A stretch of DNA of 14,778 nt from contig WTGR01000939.1 of the NCBI GenBank assembly GCA_011523485.1, positions 1 through 14,778 on the forward strand, read 5' to 3'. This DNA comes from Acidobacteriota bacterium. GTDB lineage: Bacteria; Acidobacteriota; Vicinamibacteria; Vicinamibacterales; UBA8438. A program made the position numbers and the translations under genes. Shown here one piece after another: positions 9,001-14,778 of the stretch. The stretch's first letter is position 1; each line of letters opens with the position of its first letter. Below the pieces are notes generated by a model. It was not told where the DNA came from, did no database searches, and worked only from the letters and a program-made list of their open reading frames with translations.

Positions 9001-12000
9001 AACCATCTCATTGCTCGTCCCGGGAAGCAGAAGAGTTCAAACGGGATGTCGGCGCTCTGCTGACGTGGTGCCGTCTCTGGGCGGCGGTTTCCATTGGAGA
9101 GGTCACAAAGCAAGAGTTGCCCGACCACCTTGCGCAGGCGTGTGACGCATCGAAATCGGCGATCGGATCCTACCGTGGTGACGACCGCCATGTCGCTGGA
9201 GAGGTCGCGCTGATCTGGTTCGATATCCTCAACCACATGGACGCCATCGACGCAGAGGCGATCAACAGGTTGGCATCGTGGCTCGGCAACCTGAGTAAGC
9301 CGCTCTTTACGCCCGCGCTGAACCAGATGGCAAGGCTTGGCGTTCGACGAAAGGAGACAAGGGCCTTCGCACTCGAGCTTGCCGCGCAGGCTTTTCGCCT
9401 GATCAAAGACGAGCGGATGGACGCAGAGGAGAAGTCAAGGAGCTATATCGAAACCGCCCGCGCCGTGCTGGCGGACAGTACCGCCGATGCCAAGGCATAT
9501 TTCGATGAAGCGGTGGCTGTCGCGAGCAGGATCGGCGACGAGAACGTGCCACGCTGGGAGGCGATGCTCGATCTCGCGGAGCGTGCCGGGCGGCCGGACC
9601 AACCCGTACCTGCCGTCGCGTACCGTTTCGCTCGCTGCGCAGAGTTGACGTACGACTATGTGGACGAACACTTCGACTGGGGTACGACCGTTCGTGCGCT
9701 GTCGTTTCTCTGCCCACGCTCTTCTCTTGCGATTCTCAGTCGCTGGCGTGACCGCGGTTTCGGACGGACCGAAGAGATCCTGCCGGCCGTCGTGGAGGCG
9801 CTGACCGAGCGCGGTTACGTGGATCCGCGCGATGCGTTGCCGTTGATCGGTTTCGGAGGACGGTGGAAGCACGCCAAGCTGCTCGACGCCGCGTTGAAGA
9901 AATGCGAGAGCACGCAGGAAAAAGAGGCCGTCAAGGCGCTGCTGTTCCGCTACGCGAAATGCCGTCCGTTGGGTGCGTCGACCTGGACGCGACTGCGGGA
10001 CGTGGTCGGCACACACGGGCTGTCCGTACCTGATCTTGACGCTTACGTTGCATTCGCGCAACAGGAGGAACGTACCGCCAGCCAGACCCTTTCCGTCGAT
10101 ATGGAACGACTAGATGATTCCGGGACACGGAACTGGGACGAGGTCTTTGTCGAACACGACCTGACTACCGCCGACGGCATTGCCGCCGCCTATGCGGCGT
10201 TCAAGGGCACACCGCCGCCCTTCCAGCACGAGCAGTTTTTTGCGGAGGCGATTCGACGCGTTCCCGCGGGTGCCGAACCCGATTTCATCATCGCGGCCAG
10301 CCACGCCCCTGTCTTCAGTCGGTACTGTTATTCGGAGCTCTTCGGACAGATCCCCGAGGGCTGGCGCCAACGTCCCGCGGTTCGGAGGAGTCTCGAATGC
10401 GCCGTCAAGACCGTTTGCCGGCGGTTCTGCATGGAGGTCTCGAAACGGCGCTATTGGGACCCTGCGCCGTTCAACGACGCCTTCAAGCGAACTGGCGTGG
10501 CGGAAAAGGACATCATCGAGGTTGTACTCGATGGCGTCGGCGAGTCGGCGGAGATCGCCGATTCGGATCGTCTCTTTTCGCTCGTCGGTCTACTCGCGTC
10601 GAAGCTCAACGGGGACGAGGCTCTCGAGGCTCTGACGTTCGGATTGGGACTCTTCGAGCCGGTATTGGAGAGCACGGACGGTGACGGTCCCTGGTCGGAT
10701 GCTCTGGCACCGCCTGTCACGGTAGAGGAGTCGACCGCCGGCTACGTCTACGCTGGTTTAGCTGCACCGCCCGCGGCGGTTCGCTGGGAGGCCGCTCACG
10801 CAGTTCTGGGACTGTGCGCACTCGGCCGAACGGATGTACTTCGACATCTGCTGGTCTTCGCGGAGTCGGGTACCGGCGGGCCGTTCGTCGACGCCGGGCT
10901 GGCGTTCTACCGGTTGCATGCAATCCAGTGGCTGATGATCGCGTGCGCGAGAGCGGCGACCGACTATGCCGCGTCGCTCGCACCCTTCGCTGAGCGCTTC
11001 GTGGATTGGGCGTTGAATGACCAACCTCACATCTTGATCAGGCAGTTCGCTGCGCGCACCGCGCTCGCACTGCTGAGGCAAGGGTTCCTGTCGTCAGGTG
11101 ATTCGGGTGATCAACTCGATAGACGACTTCGGCATGTCAACGTCACGAGGCTGCCCGTCGTGGAATCCAGGTCTTTCCAGCGGGTTTCACGCGATACGAC
11201 GGAACCCGACGCGCGTGACGACAAGGACCGTGTCTATTTCTACATGGATATAGGACCATACTGGTATGAGCCTTTAGGCCGGGTGTTTGGACTGGCGCAG
11301 AGCCGCGTCGAGACCGAAGCACTGAAGGTCATTCGCAGGGAACTTCATCATTCGGCCGACGGTCGCACGTGGCGCGACGATGAACGCAGACGTCGCAGCC
11401 TCTATAGCCGAGACCGCTACGGCATGGAACGGACGCACGCGTCGCACGGTTCGTACCCCGATACGGATGACTACGATTTCTACTTCGCATATCACGCGAT
11501 GATGATTGTGGCGGGAAAATTACTCGCAACGGTACCGACACATCGAGATAAGGAATCCGGTGAATCCGACGAATTCGCGGAGTGGCTTTCCCGACACGAC
11601 GTTACACGGAATGACGGACGCTGGCTTGCGGACCGGCGCGACCCCGTGCCATTTCAACGACCGGCGTGGCAGGAGCGGAAGGAGGACGATCCGGAATATG
11701 ACGTGATAACTTCGAAAGATCTCGAAGAAGCACTTGGTACGAACGACGTTCTGACCGTGTGGGGGTATTGGACCACGGCTAACTCGAGCCGAATACAAAC
11801 GGTTCGCGTGCAGAGTGCGTTGGTGTCTCCGGGGAAGTCGATGGCTCTGCTCAGGGCGTTGAGTACGGTGGACAACGTCTACTTTTACTCGATTCCGAGC
11901 GCGGACGCGGAGCACCAGATCGACCGGGCGGGGTTCGTGCTGAGGGGGTGGATAGCGTGTCACGAGGGCGATTGCAGGATCGACGGAAAGGACAAGTGGT

Positions 12001-12371
12001 CCGGTGGCGTAAGCCACCCGCCGCCGATGCCGGCCGCGGAAGTTGTCGAGTTGATGGCTCTGCGGACCGACGCCGACAAGCGTATATGGCGCTGCAAGGA
12101 CGGGAGACAGGTCTTGTCGTCTGAGGTATGGGGTGAGTTGGAACGGAGAGACGAAGACAATCGTCCGGAGCGGGGCGAGAGGCTTCGTGCTTCCATTGAT
12201 TTCGTGACGGACCTGCTGGCTACGTATGGATATGATTTGATCGTCGAGGTGCAAATAGAACGACACCGCCGTCGGTGGCGCTACGAGCCTCGAAAGGGCG
12301 ACGATGAACAACCACCTACGAGAACCAGACTCTACCTCGTCACAGCAGACGGACGCGTTGCCTCGCTGTGA
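6039..12371 (+). CDS. Avs-like giant STAND NTPase with N-terminal Cap4/DUF4297-type nuclease domain
   Basis: A predicted phage sensor-effector of 2110 residues. Domain order: residues ~15-145 resemble the Cap4/DUF4297 PD-(D/E)xK nuclease, with DQFHYLWAARRCL (24-36), Asp72 in VIDVAE and the QxK motif in RYLQLKHSS (89-97), then FGFVTNRPI (138-146). Next comes a STAND NTPase core (~275-620) with Walker A HALAGVGKS (296-304), Walker B VLCIVVDAADNA (395-406), a sensor-like VVLCRSHR (435-442) and SSRNPRVQALAL (488-499). The remaining ~1450 residues look mostly alpha-helical and end in an aromatic-rich block (~1708-1880). Avs proteins combine an N-terminal effector, a STAND ATPase and a C-terminal sensor that binds a phage protein, then cleave DNA after oligomerising; size and order fit, best to the Cap4-nuclease branch (Avs3-like), but the subtype is not proven. 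The GTG start overlaps the upstream stop by four bases. The reading frame is intact throughout. Confidence 0.8.
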   Translation: MNQSETRPDRARGASLVRPSRDGDQFHYLWAARRCLLLLSPEQGLVGVSIEGVSPDETSPESADPAGDTVIDVAEYYGYTDRTRARRIRYLQLKHSSRRTREAWTASGLEKTLKGFSTKYKSLLQEFSVEDVMSRFEFGFVTNRPISPTIAQAVEDAAHSAGSRHPVELEKLERFTGLAGAELSAFCRLLRFEGGQDDSWDQRNILFQETSKCLPGPDDEAPKQLKELVTRKGLPESEQNPLIEKTDVLRALKADEKGLYPAPCLVTHPDNVIIREQEADLVQGIVQAEGRPVVVHALAGVGKSVFATRIQAGLPAGSVSILYDCYGNGLHRNVSGFRHRHQDALVQIANELAAMALCRPLVPTVHAEATAYVRAFLFRLQQAITLIRGANPRAVLCIVVDAADNAQQAAEENGQSRSFARDLLREALPEGVRLVVLCRSHRQNLLNPPLGALRLELGAFTRTETAAHLRQSFPDASGHDVEEFHRLSSRNPRVQALALSQAAERSRSLRDTLRGLGPHPTTVDDTIERLLYDAVAELRDGASDVEVRQIERVCMGLALLRPLVPISVLADVSDVSEAAVQSFVLDIGRPLLLTDSAVQFLDEPVETWFRERFRPQPDEMREFIHGLLPLAAGSAYVAATLPQLMLEAGQFPELVELALNSAALPETSTIEKRDVEVRRAQFALKAGLRSRRHVDAAKLALKAGEQTAGDGRRRKLIQANTDIAALFLEPDRVQEMVSRRIFGSGWRGSHHVYEAGLLSGRREFAADARSRLRMADEWLKSWSSLAADEREKERVSEADIAELVTAQLNVHGPGAAVHAIGAWKPRRISFTAGRMVAERLIDHGRIDDTRALADAAGENFRLALAVITQLREIQETASEEVVQRTFRRVARRRMRATSPSVEDQRGILVAIVALVEAALKRSVCSSSEAAALLTRCLPSTPPRGLTFRYSRAPVGLLRAYSLRAVLTGETLELIDLAHPELKAEIENEPSHCSSREAEEFKRDVGALLTWCRLWAAVSIGEVTKQELPDHLAQACDASKSAIGSYRGDDRHVAGEVALIWFDILNHMDAIDAEAINRLASWLGNLSKPLFTPALNQMARLGVRRKETRAFALELAAQAFRLIKDERMDAEEKSRSYIETARAVLADSTADAKAYFDEAVAVASRIGDENVPRWEAMLDLAERAGRPDQPVPAVAYRFARCAELTYDYVDEHFDWGTTVRALSFLCPRSSLAILSRWRDRGFGRTEEILPAVVEALTERGYVDPRDALPLIGFGGRWKHAKLLDAALKKCESTQEKEAVKALLFRYAKCRPLGASTWTRLRDVVGTHGLSVPDLDAYVAFAQQEERTASQTLSVDMERLDDSGTRNWDEVFVEHDLTTADGIAAAYAAFKGTPPPFQHEQFFAEAIRRVPAGAEPDFIIAASHAPVFSRYCYSELFGQIPEGWRQRPAVRRSLECAVKTVCRRFCMEVSKRRYWDPAPFNDAFKRTGVAEKDIIEVVLDGVGESAEIADSDRLFSLVGLLASKLNGDEALEALTFGLGLFEPVLESTDGDGPWSDALAPPVTVEESTAGYVYAGLAAPPAAVRWEAAHAVLGLCALGRTDVLRHLLVFAESGTGGPFVDAGLAFYRLHAIQWLMIACARAATDYAASLAPFAERFVDWALNDQPHILIRQFAARTALALLRQGFLSSGDSGDQLDRRLRHVNVTRLPVVESRSFQRVSRDTTEPDARDDKDRVYFYMDIGPYWYEPLGRVFGLAQSRVETEALKVIRRELHHSADGRTWRDDERRRRSLYSRDRYGMERTHASHGSYPDTDDYDFYFAYHAMMIVAGKLLATVPTHRDKESGESDEFAEWLSRHDVTRNDGRWLADRRDPVPFQRPAWQERKEDDPEYDVITSKDLEEALGTNDVLTVWGYWTTANSSRIQTVRVQSALVSPGKSMALLRALSTVDNVYFYSIPSADAEHQIDRAGFVLRGWIACHEGDCRIDGKDKWSGGVSHPPPMPAAEVVELMALRTDADKRIWRCKDGRQVLSSEVWGELERRDEDNRPERGERLRASIDFVTDLLATYGYDLIVEVQIERHRRRWRYEPRKGDDEQPPTRTRLYLVTADGRVASL
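12293..12298 (+). promoter_or_regulatory. Ribosome binding site for the 255-residue gene, inside the Avs-like gene
   Basis: A purine run AAAGGG lies five bases before the ATG at 12304. It favours this start over the internal GTG at 12379, which has no well-spaced site. Confidence 0.45.
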
Positions 12372-13071
12372 GCAGGTTGTGGCGTTGGGCCGGAAGCTCG
12401 TCGACCAGCTCGGCGCGGAGCCGCCGGTGGACACGCTGAGCCGGTGGATGGCGCACTATGTCGCCGAACTCATCGATGCTGCCTCGAACGCTGCGCCGGA
12501 AGAACGCGCAGCAGCGGAGAGGAAGTGTTTCGAGACGATTCTGGAGCTTTGGGGACACCGAGCGGAGCTGCCTGACGGGAGGCGGCCCTTCGAGAGCTTG
12601 GAGCCGATTGTTCGGGCTTTGGAGAGCCTGGATCCGGACAATGAAATGCCACGGTTCTTTCGATCCGTCAGACGGTCCATCGATAAGACTGAGGAGAGTT
12701 CGCATACGCTATCGCTTTTCGAGTTCGTCAACGGTATCGACTCGAGTGCAAGAATTCTCATCGGATACACGCTCGCTGACGCCGCTCACTCGGCATTGGA
12801 CGAATCGAAGGACTGGGTCGCGGCGGCGGAAAAGGCCGGAACCGGCCCGGGCTTCGTGCACGTGCTGACGTCGTTTGTTGCCGGCGGGCGGGATGTGGAC
12901 GAGCAGTCGGATGGGAGCGAGCTCGAACGCGAACGCCTTTCGGATCATTTGGAGCGCCTTGAGGCCTTCACCAACGCGGCGGCATTGCTGGCCGATGATG
13001 TCAGGGCACGGTTGGATGCATTGACGTCGAACGATTTGGCGGAAAGTGACGACGATGGGGAGGCTGGTTGA
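12304..13071 (+). CDS. Conserved-looking protein of unknown function, probable partner of the Avs-like protein
   Basis: I do not recognise a named family. The 255-residue product has no signal peptide or membrane segment and looks fully alpha-helical and acidic, especially at the end (ESDDDGEAG). Visible features: a helical start around CEQVVALGRKLVDQLG (22-37), a WMAHYVAELIDAA segment (48-60), a block ELWGHRAELPDGRRPFES (81-98) followed by LESLDPDNE (107-115), a central SARILIGYTLADAAHSALD region (152-170), and a C-terminal segment rich in E, R and L (about 207-240) that may form a coiled coil. The start overlaps the giant STAND gene by 68 bases, an unusually long overlap, with AAAGGG well placed upstream. 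Such tight linkage suggests an accessory, regulator or immunity role for the Avs-like protein, but this rests only on context. A later start at 12379 would remove the overlap and cost 25 residues of poorly structured sequence. Confidence 0.75.
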   Translation: MNNHLREPDSTSSQQTDALPRCEQVVALGRKLVDQLGAEPPVDTLSRWMAHYVAELIDAASNAAPEERAAAERKCFETILELWGHRAELPDGRRPFESLEPIVRALESLDPDNEMPRFFRSVRRSIDKTEESSHTLSLFEFVNGIDSSARILIGYTLADAAHSALDESKDWVAAAEKAGTGPGFVHVLTSFVAGGRDVDEQSDGSELERERLSDHLERLEAFTNAAALLADDVRARLDALTSNDLAESDDDGEAG

Positions 13072-13665
13072 CGATGCGAGACGGCATACCGCAACTCAAT
13101 GGAACGGCGCCAAATGTCGTCAGCCAAGCACTGCGACGGGTTTGCCAGGGTGATGTCCGAGGGGGGAGGAACAAGTTGTCTGACACGACAGCGGAGTTTT
13201 TCCGGAAGGTCCGGTTTGGACAGGCTCTCGTCCGGCTGTTCGAGCAACGCGGTCAGTTGGATGCCAGATTCGACCGACAGGTCGTCGAGGACGCCTCCCT
13301 CGACGATTTCGACCGGCGTCTGGTGGATCGATTCGTGGGGCCGGTCGACGGCGGCGACCGAACTGCGGCGCTTGCGAAGCTGGACATGGTTGCGGAAGAC
13401 GAGGCGGGTGTGGCGCGGCCCACCGTCACCCGCCGGTTGTTCGGGGCGCGCTGGCCGCAGCGGTGGCTGCCGCAGGCGTTCATTCAGTCGGTCGCATACC
13501 GGGGCAAGAGCGTCAGCGAAGCGTTGCAATCACCGCGCTATCAGCTCGACGCGAAAGACAACGACGGTCCGATTTGACGATCAGGTTGAGTATGCCTGCA
13601 GGTTCGTAGCGAGGAAGCAGCGGATCTTGCGGGAGGAGGACGCCAATCGCCATGGAATGGCCTGA
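13068..13665 (+). pseudogene. Decayed AlbA_2/HATPase-type regulator remnant, frameshifted and truncated
   Basis: The first frame runs 13068-13577 (TTG start in a TTGA overlap with the upstream gene, or ATG at 13074; 169 residues). Its part from about residue 51, with LVRLFEQRGQLDARFD and then EDASLDDFDRRLVDRF, LAKLDMVAEDEAGVARPTV, RRLFGARWPQRWLPQAFIQ and VAYRGKSVSEALQS, matches by memory the middle region of AlbA_2-HATPase proteins (COG2865-like). There the family continues GPIDDQ. Here the frame hits TGA immediately after GPI, and one extra T in the run 13573-13575 moves the continuation DDQVEYACRFVARKQRI into the next frame, which ends at 13665 within the following gene. The N-terminal AlbA_2 domain and the C-terminal ATPase and winged-helix domains are absent. 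The first ~50 residues are not recognised. A real short protein made from the first frame cannot be excluded, since it keeps start coupling with the upstream gene. Confidence 0.65.
13631..13640 (+). promoter_or_regulatory. Ribosome binding site of the AlbA_2 gene
   Basis: GGGAGGAGGA ends 11 bases before the ATG at 13652. It is a strong purine-rich site and supports that start; it lies inside the decayed reading frame upstream. Confidence 0.65.
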
Positions 13666-14778
13666 CGTGCAGCGGCGCATCGCGGCCGGGGAGGACGCCC
13701 GCACCGAGTTCAAGCGGAAGCTGGGAGACCTGCGCGGGGTCGGCAGGACGGTCTGCGCGTTCGCCAACGGTGACGGGGGACTCATCGTCATCGGCGTCGA
13801 TGACGCCGGCGCGGTCGTCGGCGAAGGGGAGAACCCGGAAACCGTTCAGGAGCGGTTGGCAAGCTTTCTGCATCCCGGTTGCGGCAAGCCGGTGACCGCG
13901 GAGTGCGGCAGGCACGAATCCGAGGGCGGGTGGGTGCACTGGATCGACGTGCACCGCCAGCAGCGCGGATACGAGCCGTTCTCCTGCGACGGCCGGTTCT
14001 GGATCCGGCGCGGGCGGAGCACGGGCGCGCCGTCGCCCTCGGAGCTGCAGGAGCTGCTGAACGCCTTCGGACTCGTGCTGACCGAGAAGCAGATCATCCC
14101 GTCGGCAACCGTCGACGACATCGATTTCGGCGCCGTGCTGGCGTTCCTGCGCGCGCAGGGCCTCGATCCGGACGAAGCTCCCCAGCCGGCCCGCGAGGAC
14201 GATCTGCGGAACGGCAGCATCGTCGACGAGCTGGACGGCGTGCGGCGGCCGACGTTGTACGGGTTGATGGTATTCGGCCGCGATCCCCAGGCATTCGCGC
14301 ACACGCTGAGCCTGTTCGTGCAGTGCACGGCGTACGGGGGTATGGATCAGGCCGCCGAGGTGTTGAGCGCCGGAGAAGGCAGGGGCCGGTTGCAGGACCA
14401 GGTGCAGCGTGCGATGGGGTGGTTTCGCAGTCTCGGCCGGCGAGAGAGGTACGAGGGCATCCGGCGCATCGACGTGCCGCCGGCGCCCGAGGCGGCGTTG
14501 CGGGAGGCGTTGGTCAACGCCGTCATCCACCGCGACTACGCCATCACCGGATCGCAGGTGCTGCTGGAGGTGTTCGACGACCGCATCGTGGTGACGAGTC
14601 CCGGCGCATTGCCCAATCACATGACCGTCGATCAGGCGCGCAAGGGCGGCGCTCCGCGGTCGCGCAACGAGATGATGGCGAACGCCATGGTCGTCCGCGG
14701 GCTGATGGAACGCCGCGGACGGGGCTGGCTGACGATGCGGCACGCCATGCGGCGCTTCAACGGAACCGAGCCGGAGCT
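13652..14778 (+). CDS. AlbA_2 (Schlafen-type) and HATPase domain protein, 3'-truncated by window edge
   Basis: The first 375 codons are in the window with no stop. Residues ~10-135 form an AlbA_2 domain: EDARTEFKRKL (14-24), VCAFANGDGGLIVIGVDD (34-51) and FWIRRGRSTGAPSPSEL (116-132). Residues ~200-230 hold the family's middle block, TLYGLMVFGRDPQAF (201-215). Residues ~279-321 show a GHKL/HATPase_c_4-type start, PEAALREALVNAVIHRDY and then EVFDDRIVVTSPGALP, followed by SRNEMMANAMVVRGLMERRGRGW (338-360, a 23-residue stretch whose key residues are R339, N340, G350 and G358). A C-terminal winged helix is usual in the family and would lie beyond the window. Such proteins are annotated as putative transcriptional regulators or RecG-like ATP-binding proteins and are common in defence islands; the biochemical role is uncertain. 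It follows the remnant at 75 bases from the first-frame stop and has its own strong ribosome binding site, so it may be read from the same transcript. Confidence 0.88.
   Translation, partial: MEWPDVQRRIAAGEDARTEFKRKLGDLRGVGRTVCAFANGDGGLIVIGVDDAGAVVGEGENPETVQERLASFLHPGCGKPVTAECGRHESEGGWVHWIDVHRQQRGYEPFSCDGRFWIRRGRSTGAPSPSELQELLNAFGLVLTEKQIIPSATVDDIDFGAVLAFLRAQGLDPDEAPQPAREDDLRNGSIVDELDGVRRPTLYGLMVFGRDPQAFAHTLSLFVQCTAYGGMDQAAEVLSAGEGRGRLQDQVQRAMGWFRSLGRRERYEGIRRIDVPPAPEAALREALVNAVIHRDYAITGSQVLLEVFDDRIVVTSPGALPNHMTVDQARKGGAPRSRNEMMANAMVVRGLMERRGRGWLTMRHAMRRFNGTEPE

Noticed and set aside
12379..12381. GTG as an alternative start of the 255-residue gene that avoids the long overlap
   Set aside because: No well-spaced ribosome binding site precedes it, while the ATG at 12304 has AAAGGG at five bases; kept only as a possibility.
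11520..12434. Minus-strand open frame of 304 codons opposite the end of the giant gene
   Set aside because: It spans the junction of two well-supported plus-strand genes and shows no motif or good start site.
13282..13306. Perfect 9-base inverted repeat with a 7-base loop, possible terminator or operator
   Set aside because: It lies within the remnant's coding sequence, has no following T run, and its sequence encodes residues expected from the family (VVEDASLDD), so chance is the simpler reading.
1..14778. CRISPR arrays, tRNA or rRNA genes, transposases, long direct repeats
   Set aside because: None was seen on reading both strands by eye; diverged or short repeats could have been missed without a computed self-comparison.

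Overview
The window is a plus-strand stretch of bacterial accessory DNA that reads as a phage-defence island. Overall it is GC-rich: 60-base lines counted by hand range from 42% to 73% G+C. Starts are ATG, GTG and possibly TTG, and coding is almost gapless. Nothing here fixes the taxon; it could be any high-GC bacterium (proteobacterial, planctomycete or acidobacterial DNA would all fit). No rRNA, tRNA, CRISPR array or transposase was seen.

Layout, all on the plus strand: (1) bases 2-2266, the C-terminal 754 codons of a PglX/DrmMI-like adenine-specific DNA methyltransferase whose N-terminus lies outside the window; (2) 2263-3654, a compact UvrD-like superfamily 1 helicase; (3) 3651-4346, a DarT-family (DUF4433) DNA ADP-ribosyltransferase; (4) 4339-6042, an ADP-ribosylglycohydrolase (ARH/DraG fold) with a long C-terminal tail ending in a probable winged helix; (5) 6039-12371, a 2110-residue protein with a Cap4/DUF4297-like nuclease domain, a STAND NTPase core and a very long helical C-terminal region, i.e. 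Avs (AVAST)-like; (6) 12304-13071, an unrecognised 255-residue protein; (7) 13068-13665, a broken AlbA_2/ATPase-family remnant with a one-base frameshift; (8) 13652 to the window end, the first 375 codons of an intact AlbA_2 (Schlafen-type) plus HATPase regulator-like protein.

Genes 1-6 form one translationally coupled series. Each junction is an overlap (ATGA, ATGA, 8 bases, GTGA, 68 bases), so the operon almost certainly begins upstream and runs to about 13.1 kb. A working model, which is inference: the methyltransferase marks self DNA, the helicase opens or translocates on DNA, DarT ADP-ribosylates single-stranded DNA, and the glycohydrolase takes the place normally held by DarG as the antidote. 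The Avs-like protein adds a second, nuclease-based abortive layer. The most notable point is the DarT-ARH pair, with no DarG macrodomain, placed between a BREX/DISARM-type methyltransferase-helicase pair and an Avs-like giant STAND nuclease.

There is no gene-free stretch longer than 300 bases. The largest non-coding or decayed part is inside the 13.07-13.65 kb remnant.
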